A stretch of DNA of 64,000 bases from DATGMB01 sp035293845 (GTDB taxonomy: Bacteria > Acidobacteriota > Terriglobia > Bryobacterales > Bryobacteraceae), in the NCBI GenBank assembly GCA_035293845.1, contig DATGMB010000251.1, forward strand, positions 62,001 to 126,000, in the 5' to 3' direction. A program made the position numbers and the translations under genes. Below, one piece after another: positions 19,804-27,647 of the stretch. The notes beneath the pieces are model-generated. The model was given only the letters and a program-made list of their open reading frames with translations. It was not told the DNA's origin and ran no database searches. How positions within the stretch are numbered: the first letter of the stretch is position 1; the number at the start of each line of letters is the position of its first letter.

Positions 19804-20161
19804 CCGCAATCTGCTCCTCTCAGCCCGATTATCTCCCGGTGGGCACGGTGGACGGCCGAGGCGCGCGGGCCGGACCGGGGAGCCGTCCCGGGCATGGCTT
19901 GCGCCAGGAAGTCCGGGCGCCGGTGAAGGTTCGTGGAACGCGCCGCGAGGATCGCGCGGGCTGCCGGGGATGTGTGGAAATGCTGTGACAATCCGGTGAA
20001 TGAGGTGGAAAATCCCTGCTGAAGCGTTCATTTTTCATCACTTCCGTGGAATCGGGCGACGCGGGCGGGCAGTCTCGATATCCATAGGCTATCCTGCTGA
20101 AAAAACAGCTTAAAAATTCGAGGCTGCGCGGGCGGCGGCTTGCCGTTACCCTAGGGAGTTC
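19804..20161. other. divergent intergenic region between the DUF421 gene and dnaB
   Basis: 358 bases without a gene. It must hold the promoters of both divergent genes. A small hairpin, GCTG-AAAAAA-CAGC (20095-20108), is followed by an AT-rich TTAAAAATTC stretch. No convincing -35/-10 pair was found. Confidence 0.5.
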
Positions 20162-21523
20162 ATGTCCTCGGGCAACGCAATCGAGAAGGGGCTTCCGGTA
20201 AACCTGGATGCCGAGCGGTTCGTCCTCGGCTGCATCCTTCTCGACGACAACCTTTACGTGCAGGCGGCGGCGACGCTCGAAGCCGACGACTTCAGCGACG
20301 AGCGGCACCGGCGGATCTTCCGCCGCATGGGCGAACTGCAGGACCGCGGCGAGCGCGTCGACCGGGTCACGGTGGCGAACGAGCTGATGCGCTACAACGA
20401 GCTCGAAGCCTGCGGCGGGCTCGCGTATCTGGTTTCACTCGATGATGGCCTGCCTCACATCCCCAACCTGGACGCATACATCCGCGCCGTAAAGGACAAG
20501 TCCGTCCTGCGACGGATCGTTTTCGCGTCGCAGAACATGATGAACCGGGCTCTGCTCGGCGAGGAGCAGCCAGACGAAATCCTGGCGGGCGCCGAAGAGA
20601 CCCTGCTCAAGCTGGGAGAAGCGCGCGTCAAGAGCGGGCTGGTCAACGCCGCGGATATCCTGGAGAGCTACGACGGCGGGATCAACGCGTTTCTCGACCC
20701 GTCGAAGCGCATCAAGGGCATCAGCACCGGCTTTTTGAAGTTCGATGAGTACACGGGCGGGCTGCATCCGGGCGATCTGTTCATTGTGGCGGCGCGGCCG
20801 TCGATGGGGAAGACGGCTCTTGCATTGAACATCGCCCAGCACGTGGCGCTGAAGCTCAAGCAGACGGTGGCGATTTTTTCGCTCGAAATGTCGCGGGAAT
20901 CGCTGCTCACGCGTATGTTGTGCGCGGCGGCCCGGGTCGATAGCCAGAAGTTCCGCCAGGGGTACCTTTCGCCGGACGAGCGTCGCAAGCTCAGCCACGG
21001 ACTGCACGAGCTGGTCGAATCGCCGCTGTATATCGACGACACTCCCGGCGTTCACCTGATGGATATGCATGCCAAGCTGCGGCGGCTGCAGTCCCAGACG
21101 GGCGGGGTCGGGCTGGTGATTGTCGATTACCTGCAGCTCATGAGCGGCCGCGGCCGTTTCGAGAACCGCAACCAGGAGGTCAGCGCGCTCTCGCGCGGCC
21201 TCAAGCTGCTGGCCAAGGAAATGAATGTCCCGATGATGGTGCTGTCGCAGCTCAGCCGCGCGGTCGAGCAGCGGCAGGGCGACCACCGGCCGCAATTGAG
21301 CGACTTGCGCGAATCGGGCTCGATCGAGCAGGACGCCGACGTGGTCGGGTTCATCTTCCGCGAGGAGGTTTACCACCGGGACCGGGAGGACCTTCGCGGG
21401 CTGGCGGAGCTGATCATTGCCAAGCAGCGCAACGGGCCGGTCGGCACCGTGAACCTGGTCTATCTGCACGCCCAGACGAAGTTCGAGAACCGGGCGGAGG
21501 ATACAGGGGAGATGGAGGAGTAG
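20162..21523 (+). CDS. dnaB: replicative DNA helicase DnaB
   Basis: 453 residues, the usual DnaB length. The N-terminal primase-interacting domain begins NLDAERFVLGCILLDDN. The RecA-like motor has Walker A ARPSMGKTALALN (about residue 205), the H1a region FSLEMSRE, Walker B VIVDYLQLM, and the motifs SQLSRAVEQR and LRESGSIEQDADVV. It unwinds DNA ahead of the replisome. The ATG follows an AGGGAG ribosome binding site. The gene is monocistronic here, with a palindromic repeat just after its stop. Confidence 0.97.
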   Translation: MSSGNAIEKGLPVNLDAERFVLGCILLDDNLYVQAAATLEADDFSDERHRRIFRRMGELQDRGERVDRVTVANELMRYNELEACGGLAYLVSLDDGLPHIPNLDAYIRAVKDKSVLRRIVFASQNMMNRALLGEEQPDEILAGAEETLLKLGEARVKSGLVNAADILESYDGGINAFLDPSKRIKGISTGFLKFDEYTGGLHPGDLFIVAARPSMGKTALALNIAQHVALKLKQTVAIFSLEMSRESLLTRMLCAAARVDSQKFRQGYLSPDERRKLSHGLHELVESPLYIDDTPGVHLMDMHAKLRRLQSQTGGVGLVIVDYLQLMSGRGRFENRNQEVSALSRGLKLLAKEMNVPMMVLSQLSRAVEQRQGDHRPQLSDLRESGSIEQDADVVGFIFREEVYHRDREDLRGLAELIIAKQRNGPVGTVNLVYLHAQTKFENRAEDTGEMEE

Positions 21524-21535
21524 CGGGGGTTTTCG

Positions 21536-21632
21536 TTCACCGCAGAGACACAGAGGACACAGAGATTACGCGGAGAAATCTCTAAAGGTTTTCTCCGCGA
21601 TGCCTCCGCGTCCTCCGTGCCTCTGCGGTGAA
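21536..21632. repeat. long imperfect palindrome of the GCAGAGACACAGAGG type
   Basis: The arms 21536-21578 and 21590-21632 are near-perfect inverted copies of about 43 bases around an 11-base loop, beginning TTCACCGCAGAG and ending CTCTGCGGTGAA. The element lies between dnaB and a convergent gene. A second, shorter member of the same family is at 23841-23908. Confidence 0.85.
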
Positions 21633-21641
21633 AGGAAGGCT

Positions 21642-22235
21642 TCATCTGGTCACGTACAACTCAATTTGCGCGATACCTCCCACCCGCATCTGGTCGCGCA
21701 GGGTGCTGAAGCGCAGCCGGCTACTGCCGGCGGCAAGGGCCTCGGCGGCGGGCGTGGCGAGGACTGCCGTGAAGCGGTCGGCGCGGTCGCGATAGGAATA
21801 GCCGGCGTACTGGAGGTCTGCTGCTGCTGCCGTTTCCATGAGGAGATCCCAGAAGCTGGCGCGCCGGAGCCACCCCTTCCGGGCCGCGGCCTCCCGGGGG
21901 ATCTCGACGGCCTGCCGCGCTCCGCGCAGCACGGCGCGTATGCAGCGAGCGGCGGCGAAGCGGCGGGCGGGGTCGGAATCGGGGAAGGTCGCCAGCAATT
22001 CGCGCAGGCTTTCGGCATCTACCTCCCAGCCCGCCCAGCGGAATCGCGATGCCCCGCTGACCAGCGTGCCGCGCAGCAGGAGCTCGCGGATACGGGTTTC
22101 GTCCTTGCCCGCGACGGGCAGCATGTGCTCGATGAGGTCGCGAAGAGGGAGGTCCTGTACGACCACGGGCGAGATCGAAATAGACTCTGCCGCCTCCGAG
22201 CTCAGCTTCACCCTGACGGTTCCGGGTAACGCCAT
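21642..22235 (-). CDS. conserved hypothetical protein
   Basis: 197 residues, soluble, no signal peptide. It begins MALPGTVRVKLSSEAAESIS, has a basic middle (RKGWLRRASFWDLLMETAAAADLQYAGYSYRDRADRF) and ends in a beta-rich segment. No family is recognised. The ATG at 22235 is preferred over a GTG four codons upstream because a GGGAG ribosome binding site sits five bases before it. It is divergent from the 22262 gene. Confidence 0.6.
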   Translation of the reverse strand: MALPGTVRVKLSSEAAESISISPVVVQDLPLRDLIEHMLPVAGKDETRIRELLLRGTLVSGASRFRWAGWEVDAESLRELLATFPDSDPARRFAAARCIRAVLRGARQAVEIPREAAARKGWLRRASFWDLLMETAAAADLQYAGYSYRDRADRFTAVLATPAAEALAAGSSRLRFSTLRDQMRVGGIAQIELYVTR

Positions 22236-22261
22236 ATCCGCTCCCACGCTACCATAGGTGC

Positions 22262-22537
22262 GTGACGCCTCTCGAGAAGGTCCTGGCCGAGACGCGGCGC
22301 TACGAGCACGCGCTGCTCGCCTTCTCCGCCCGCGAGCACAACGGCGGGATCGAGCTCGTCATCCGGATGAAAGACCCCGGCCTCGGTCTCCACACCTATT
22401 ACGCTCCGATCCATGAGCGGGATATCGAGCATCCGCAGTTCCCGTGGACGTTCCAGCGCTACCTTTACGACTGCATGCACGACTATCTGGTCGAGATGTT
22501 CCTCCGCACACCGCAAAGCCGGGACGGGCAGCCGTGA
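22262..22537 (+). CDS. conserved small hypothetical protein
   Basis: 91 residues from a GTG start. It has a GIELVIRMKDPGLGLHTYYAPIH core and an aromatic-rich C-terminal helix (FPWTFQRYLYDCMHDYLVEMF). No family is recognised. The stop overlaps the start of the following methyltransferase gene (GTGA), so the two are translationally coupled and may work together. Confidence 0.65.
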   Translation: MTPLEKVLAETRRYEHALLAFSAREHNGGIELVIRMKDPGLGLHTYYAPIHERDIEHPQFPWTFQRYLYDCMHDYLVEMFLRTPQSRDGQP

Positions 22538-23523
22538 CGCCCGCGGCGGAGATCCTTGCGGAAGAGATCCGGCGCGGCGGCCCCATTCCCTTCCGCCGCT
22601 TCATGGAGGTCGCGCTGTACCACCCGGAGCACGGCTACTACCGGCGCCGGCCCGACCCGTTCGGCGCGCAGGGGGACTTCTATACCGCGGAGCAGATCCA
22701 GCCGGTGTTTGGGATTCTCATCGCGGCGCGAATCCGGCAGCTTTACCGCGAACTGGGCGGGCCGGCCGATTTCACGGTGGTCGAGCTCGGCGCGGGACGG
22801 TGCGAGATGGCGCCGCACTTTGCCGGATGGCGCTACATTCCGGTCGAGGTGGGGCAGGACGATGCGCTGCCCGATACGTTCGCCGGGGTGGTCTTTTCGA
22901 ACGAATTCTTCGATGCACTTCCAGTGGACGTGGCAATTTTCACGGGCGGGGCGTTCCGCGAGGAACTCGTCGGATTCCGCGACGGACGTTTCGAGTGGAC
23001 GCCGGGCGGCGAGGTGTGTGATGAGGCCGAGGACTACATTCGCCGCTACTTTCCTGAGCCAGCCGAGGGCTGTCGCTACGAAGTGAATCTCAGTGCTCTC
23101 CACGAGCTCGGCCGCGCGGCGCGCTTGCTCAGCCGCGGCTTTGTGTTCACCATCGACTACGGCTACACGCGGGCGGAATCGGTGCGCTTCCCCGAAGGCA
23201 CGCTGATGTCGTACCGCCGCCACATCGCCCGCACGGATGTGCTGGAGGATCCCGGCGAGCGCGATCTCACGGCGCACGTCAATTTCACGGCGCTCGAGGA
23301 GTTTGGCGCGACGCGGGGGCTGGCGCTCGACCGGTTCGAAACCCTGGCCCGGACACTGCTCACGGCTGGCGAGGCAGACCGGTTCGCCGCCGCGTTGGGC
23401 GAAGGCGAAGGCGTGGAGGGCGCGGAAGCGCTCCGGCGCCGCATGCAGCTCAAGACGCTGCTATTCGGGATGGGGGAAACATTCCGCGTGCAGTTGCTGC
23501 GGAAGGAAGAGCGGCGGGCATGA
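22534..23523 (+). CDS. SAM-dependent methyltransferase, NDUFAF7/MidA-like
   Basis: 329 residues. The N-terminal block IPFRRFMEVALYHPEHGYYRR is diagnostic of the DUF185/MidA family, whose eukaryotic member NDUFAF7 methylates an arginine of a complex I subunit. The SAM-binding motif is VVELGAGRCEM, and FSNEFFDALPVD corresponds to the family's conserved NE-x-x-DALP block. The bacterial substrate is unknown. The start is the GTG overlapping the preceding stop; an upstream extension within the preceding gene was rejected. Confidence 0.82.
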   Translation: MTPAAEILAEEIRRGGPIPFRRFMEVALYHPEHGYYRRRPDPFGAQGDFYTAEQIQPVFGILIAARIRQLYRELGGPADFTVVELGAGRCEMAPHFAGWRYIPVEVGQDDALPDTFAGVVFSNEFFDALPVDVAIFTGGAFREELVGFRDGRFEWTPGGEVCDEAEDYIRRYFPEPAEGCRYEVNLSALHELGRAARLLSRGFVFTIDYGYTRAESVRFPEGTLMSYRRHIARTDVLEDPGERDLTAHVNFTALEEFGATRGLALDRFETLARTLLTAGEADRFAAALGEGEGVEGAEALRRRMQLKTLLFGMGETFRVQLLRKEERRA

Positions 23524-23572
23524 GGAGCGGCGCCGGCGGGAATCGGGAGGGAAATATCCAGAAAATGAAAAA

Positions 23573-23592
23573 GGCCCCGGAAAACCGGGGCC
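23573..23592 (-). terminator. rho-independent terminator of the lysine-rich peptide gene
   Basis: A perfect 8-bp stem (GGCCCCGG / CCGGGGCC) around a four-base loop, followed on the minus strand by TTTTTC. It lies 44 bases after the peptide stop codon. Confidence 0.85.
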
Positions 23593-23636
23593 TCGGAGTG
23601 AATCCTTTGGTATCGCCCTTTGCGGGCGCGCCCAAG

Positions 23637-23699
23637 CTACTTCTTCTTCTTCGGAGCAGCTTTCTTCTTCGGGGCGGCTTTCTTGGTTGCGCTCTTCAT
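23637..23699 (-). CDS. 20-residue lysine/alanine/proline-rich basic peptide
   Basis: The peptide has ten lysines, five alanines and two prolines in 20 residues: MKSAT followed by two imperfect copies of KKAAPKK(K) and a four-lysine end. It resembles the tails of histone H1-like and AlgP-like proteins, which bind DNA through such repeats. The gene has a GGGAGAA ribosome binding site seven bases before the ATG, a consensus promoter at 23756-23784 and a strong terminator at 23573-23592, so it is a complete independent transcription unit. It may bind nucleic acid; that role is inferred from composition only. Confidence 0.75.
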   Translation of the reverse strand: MKSATKKAAPKKKAAPKKKK

Positions 23700-23755
23700 C
23701 GATTGATTCTCCCTAACATCAAATTTTGCGACTTGGAAAATCGCAATGTGATTCA

Positions 23756-23784
23756 TATATAAAGTTGTTCGAGAGGAAAGTCAA
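23756..23784 (-). promoter_or_regulatory. consensus sigma-70 promoter for the lysine-rich peptide gene
   Basis: On the minus strand, TTGACT (23779-23784), a 17-base spacer and TATATA (23756-23761), inside an AT-rich stretch unusual for this window. The leader to the ATG would be about 50 bases. Confidence 0.8.
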
Positions 23785-23840
23785 GAAAAAAATGCATTCC
23801 CGGGGCTCTTCGGGCTTCCATTTGGACCTCGGCCGCGCTT

Positions 23841-23908
23841 CGACGGAGCGACACAGAGTCGCGGAGACAAACCTGCGATTTCCTCTGCGCCTCTGTGGCT
23901 CTGCGTCG
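23841..23908. repeat. second GCAGAG-type palindrome
   Basis: Arms 23841-23868 and 23881-23908 are imperfect inverted copies (about 28 bases) around a 12-base loop. The ACACAGAG and CTCTGCG words are shared with the palindrome at 21536-21632, placing both in one dispersed family. Confidence 0.75.
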
Positions 23909-24006
23909 AGGGGAGCGCCCGGACCGCAGCGTGAACTCCGGCACGAGGCCGCGTTGCGTTAAAATCGCCATAGCTGTTCGCCGCCACCTCCCATAGGAAC
24001 TGCACT

Positions 24007-25896
24007 GTGAACCGAGCCCAGGAATTTCGCGATCGACTCTCCCGCCGCGTGCTCGTGGCCGATGGCGCCATGGGCACGATGCTGTACTCGCGCGGCGTGT
24101 TCATCAACCGCTGCTTCGACGAGCTCTGCCTTTCCGCGCCGGATATGGTGCGGCAGATCCACCAGGAGTATGCCAAGGCCGGCGCCGAGATTCTGGAGAC
24201 CAACACCTTCGGCGCGAACCGCCCGCGGCTGGCGGCCTTCGGTATGGCGGAGAAGCTCCGCGAGATCAACCGCGCCGCGGTGCGGCTGGCGCGCGAAGCC
24301 GCCCAGAGCGTGCCGAAGGGCGACACGGCGTTCGTGGCCGGCGCTGTGGGGCCGCTCGGAGTCCGTATCGAACCTCTCGGTCCGACATCCTTTGCGGAAG
24401 CGCGGGCCGCGTTTCGCGAGCAGATCGAAGCGCTCGCGGAAGCCGGCGCGGATCTGCTGATCCTGGAGACGTTCGGCAACCTCGAGGAGCTCCGGGAGGC
24501 GGTGTTCGCCGCCCGCGAGGCCGCCGGCGACGATCTGGCCGTGGTGGCGCAGGTTACCATCGACGACTTCGGCCACCTCCCCGGCGGCACAGATACCGAG
24601 ACCTTCACCCGGCAGATGGATTCCTGGCCGGTGGATGCCATCGGCCTCAACTGCTCGGTGGGTCCCAAGGCAACGCTCGAAACCATCGAGCGGATGATGC
24701 AGTTTTCCTCCAAGCCCATGAGCGCCATGCCCAACGCGGGCCTGCCCATGCGCATTGAAGGACGGAATATCTACCTTTGCTCGCCGGAATACATGGCGCA
24801 GTACGCGCGCCGGCTCCTGTGGGCGGGCGTGAAGATCGTGGGCGGCTGCTGCGGCACGACGCCCGATCACATCAAGCTGATCCGCTCGGAGACCCGCTCG
24901 CTGCAACCTGGCGCCAAAGCCCTGGCCGTGACGGTGGAGGAGCCGCAGGCGAAGGCACAGGCTCTCGCTCCCGTGCCGATGGCCGAAAAATCGCGGCTCG
25001 GCGCGCGGCTGGCGGCCGGTAGGTTCGTTTCGTTCGTCGAGATTCTCCCGCCGCGCGGCGTGGACGCCTCTCGCGAAATCGACGGCGCCCGCCGCTGTGC
25101 GGAAGCGGGCATCGACTGCATCAACGTGCCGGACGGGCCCCGGGCCTCGGCCCGCATGAGCGCGCAAGTGACCTGCCAGCTTATCCGGGAGCAGGCCGGC
25201 ATCGAGCCGGTATTGCATTTCTGTTGCCGGGACCGGAATATTCTCGGTATCCAGAGCGAACTGCTGGGCGCCCACACCGTCGGTGTCCGGAATCTGATCT
25301 GCATCACGGGCGATCCGCCGCGCATGGGCGCGTATCCGGACGCGACCGCGGTGTTCGACGTGGATGCCATCGGCCTGGTCAACATCGTCCGGAACCTCAA
25401 TCACGGGCTCGATATCGGCGGCAACCCGATGGGATCGCAGACCGCCATGCTGATCGGCGTCGGCGCCAACCCTGGGGCGCTCAACATGGACGAGGAGATC
25501 CGGAGGTTCGAGTGGAAGGTCGAGGCGGGTGCGGAGTACGTGGTGACGCAGCCGGTGTTCGATCTCGATCTGCTCGAAAAATTCCTGCGCCGGACCGAGC
25601 ACGTCCGCATCCCGGTGATCTGCGGGATCTGGCCGCTCACCAGCTTCCGGAACGCCGAGTTCATGGTCAACGAGCTGCGCGTGCCGGTTCCCGAGGAGTT
25701 CATGGAGCGCATGCGCCGGGTGGACAACGCCGAGCGCGCGCGCCAGGAAGGCGTGGCCATTGCCCGCGAGATGGTGGTTCGGGTACGGCACATGGTGCAG
25801 GGGGTACAATTGAGCGCTCCGTTCGGCCGGTACCAGATGGCGCTGGATGTGGCCGAGGCCATCGAAGACGACTCGGCCAACGCGACTGCGCAGTGA
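24007..25896 (+). CDS. bifunctional homocysteine S-methyltransferase / methylenetetrahydrofolate reductase
   Basis: 629 residues from a GTG start. Residues 1-300 form a homocysteine methyltransferase barrel: ADGAMGTMLYSRG at the start, ETNTFGANR, then the zinc-binding cysteines in GLNCSVGP and GGCCGTTPDH. Residues 320-629 form a MetF-type methylenetetrahydrofolate reductase (SFVEILPPRG, LICITGDPP, VTQPVFD, GIWPLTS). The fusion produces methyl-folate and uses a methyl group to make methionine from homocysteine, as in Bacillus YitJ. Both active-site sets are intact. A short gap separates it from the following Sua5-type gene. Confidence 0.93.
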   Translation: MNRAQEFRDRLSRRVLVADGAMGTMLYSRGVFINRCFDELCLSAPDMVRQIHQEYAKAGAEILETNTFGANRPRLAAFGMAEKLREINRAAVRLAREAAQSVPKGDTAFVAGAVGPLGVRIEPLGPTSFAEARAAFREQIEALAEAGADLLILETFGNLEELREAVFAAREAAGDDLAVVAQVTIDDFGHLPGGTDTETFTRQMDSWPVDAIGLNCSVGPKATLETIERMMQFSSKPMSAMPNAGLPMRIEGRNIYLCSPEYMAQYARRLLWAGVKIVGGCCGTTPDHIKLIRSETRSLQPGAKALAVTVEEPQAKAQALAPVPMAEKSRLGARLAAGRFVSFVEILPPRGVDASREIDGARRCAEAGIDCINVPDGPRASARMSAQVTCQLIREQAGIEPVLHFCCRDRNILGIQSELLGAHTVGVRNLICITGDPPRMGAYPDATAVFDVDAIGLVNIVRNLNHGLDIGGNPMGSQTAMLIGVGANPGALNMDEEIRRFEWKVEAGAEYVVTQPVFDLDLLEKFLRRTEHVRIPVICGIWPLTSFRNAEFMVNELRVPVPEEFMERMRRVDNAERARQEGVAIAREMVVRVRHMVQGVQLSAPFGRYQMALDVAEAIEDDSANATAQ

Positions 25897-25914
25897 GGTG
25901 AAGCCGCGCCCGTC

Positions 25915-26553
25915 ATGCCTACTGACCTGGTCGAAATCAATCCTGATGATCCAAAGCCGGAAGTGCTGGAGCGGGCCGCCGCCGCGGTGCGCCGCGGGCG
26001 CGTGGTAGCCATTCCCACCGATGCTCTCTACTCGCTGGTGGCGGACCCCTTCAACCTGCGCGCCGTGAGCCAGGTGTTCCGGGCCAAGGGCCGCGAGCCG
26101 CACCGCTCGCTGCCGATTCTGGTGCGCGATCTGATGATGGCAGAGGAGTTGGCCGGGGAAATGACCAACCGGTTCCTGGTCCTGGCACGGCGGTTCTGGC
26201 CGGGCCCGCTGACCCTGATCGTGCCGGCTTCGGCCAAGATCCCGCTGAAAGTGACGGGCAATACGGGCCGGCTGGCGCTGCGGCAGTCCCGCGCGACGGT
26301 GGCGCAGCGGCTCATCGAGATGCTGAATGCCCCGCTGATCGCGACGAGCGCCAATATTTCGAGCCGCCCGACGTGCCGCAGCGGCATCGAAGTGTTCGGC
26401 ATGATGGATGGCCGCGTGGATCTGATCCTGGATGGCGGCCTGTGCTCGGGTCCGGGCGCCACCACGGTCGATATCACCGAACCGTGGTGGAAGATGATCA
26501 AGCAGGGCGCGATCGAGGAAAAGGAGATCGCGGAGTGCCTGCAACCGTCGTAG
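25915..26553 (+). CDS. L-threonylcarbamoyladenylate synthase (Sua5/YciO/YrdC family)
   Basis: 212 residues. The KxR..S active-site pattern is seen as RAKGREPHRSLPILV. VVAIPTDALYSLVADPFN, FWPGPLTLIVPA, and LIATSANISS are the other family blocks. It uses threonine, bicarbonate and ATP to make the intermediate for t6A at position 37 of ANN-decoding tRNAs. There is no C-terminal Sua5 domain, so it is of the short YrdC/YciO type. In TsaC the first block reads PTETVYGL; here it is PTDALYSL, which leans toward the YciO subgroup, so the t6A role is likely but not certain. Confidence 0.85.
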   Translation: MPTDLVEINPDDPKPEVLERAAAAVRRGRVVAIPTDALYSLVADPFNLRAVSQVFRAKGREPHRSLPILVRDLMMAEELAGEMTNRFLVLARRFWPGPLTLIVPASAKIPLKVTGNTGRLALRQSRATVAQRLIEMLNAPLIATSANISSRPTCRSGIEVFGMMDGRVDLILDGGLCSGPGATTVDITEPWWKMIKQGAIEEKEIAECLQPS

Positions 26554-26589
26554 ACTGCGGGAACCTCGCGGGCCGTGGGCCCGCGCCGC

Positions 26590-27615
26590 CTACACCTGCC
26601 GCAGCCGCTCGGCCGCGGCTTCCGGCGTGATGTCGCGCTGCGGCGTTCCGAGCATTTCATAGCCCACCAGGAATTTGCGCACGGTCGCGGAACGCAGCAG
26701 CGGCGGGTAGAAGTGCGCGTGGAGGTGCCATTCCTCGTGCGGCTCGCCGTCGGTGGGGCGCTGGTGAAAGCCCATCGAATAAGGAAATGGCGTCTGGAAC
26801 AGGCGGTCGTAGCGGGCCGTGATGCGCTTCAGGATATCGGCCAGGCCGTCGCGCTCGGCATCCGAGAGCTGGTCGATCGCGGTCAGGTGGCGCTTGGCGA
26901 TGACGATGGTCTCGAACGGCCAGACGGCCCAGAACGGAACGGCGGCGAGGAAGGCGTCGTTTTCCTCGACGGTGCGCTCGGCGGCATCGCGCTCGATGCG
27001 GGCGTATTCGCAGAGCAGGCAGCCGCCGCGGGCGGCGCGCCATTGCTCCAGCGCGTGCTGTTCCTTGGCGGGCTCTGTGGGGATGGTGTACTCGGACCAG
27101 ATCTGGCAGTGAGGATGCGGGTTGCTGGCGCCCATCATGGCCCCGCGGTTTTCGAAAATCTGGACGTAGCGGATGAACGGCTTAGACCCGAGCTCGTTAT
27201 ATTGCTCGACCCACACGTCCACGACGCGGCGCAGATCGGGGAGGTCCATGTTGGCGATGGTCAGGTTGTGCTTGGGGGAGAAGCAGACCACGCGGCAGAT
27301 GCCGGGCTCGCCGGCGGCAATCAGCAGGCCATCGCGCTCGAACCGGTCGGGCGGCGTGCCGGGCTTGAGGGCGGCGAAATCGTTGTCGAAGACGAAAGTG
27401 GAGGTGTAGTCCGGGTTGCGCGCGCCGCCGGCGCGGCCGTTGCCGGGGCAGAGATAGCACGCGGGATCGTAGGCGGGCGCCTGCGGCGCGGCGGCCGGCT
27501 CGACCTGTCCCTGCCAGGGGCGGTCGGTCCGGTGCGGCGAGACCAGGATCCATTCTCCGGTGAGCGGGTTGAAGCGGCGGTGCGGGTCCTGTTTCCAATC
27601 GAACATCGTTTTCAT
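26590..27615 (-). CDS. galT: galactose-1-phosphate uridylyltransferase
   Basis: 341 residues. NPLTGEWILVSPHRTDRPWQG opens the protein. The zinc site begins at CYLCPGN, and the catalytic HPHCQIWS supplies the nucleophilic histidine (second His of HPH). The C-terminal half has FWAVWPFETIVIAKRH and EWHLHAHFYPP. It exchanges UDP between UDP-glucose and galactose-1-phosphate in the Leloir pathway. No other galactose gene is adjacent. Two in-frame ATGs three codons apart can start it. It is divergent from priA. Confidence 0.95.
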   Translation of the reverse strand: MKTMFDWKQDPHRRFNPLTGEWILVSPHRTDRPWQGQVEPAAAPQAPAYDPACYLCPGNGRAGGARNPDYTSTFVFDNDFAALKPGTPPDRFERDGLLIAAGEPGICRVVCFSPKHNLTIANMDLPDLRRVVDVWVEQYNELGSKPFIRYVQIFENRGAMMGASNPHPHCQIWSEYTIPTEPAKEQHALEQWRAARGGCLLCEYARIERDAAERTVEENDAFLAAVPFWAVWPFETIVIAKRHLTAIDQLSDAERDGLADILKRITARYDRLFQTPFPYSMGFHQRPTDGEPHEEWHLHAHFYPPLLRSATVRKFLVGYEMLGTPQRDITPEAAAERLRQV

Positions 27616-27647
27616 GGTAGCCCGGCAGCCCGCTATCCTATGGGTTC

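Noticed and set aside
23959..26544. 861-codon minus-strand frame opposite the methyltransferase/MetF and Sua5 genes
   Set aside because: Composition typical of a shadow frame (His/Arg/Ala-rich); both plus-strand genes have full active-site motifs.
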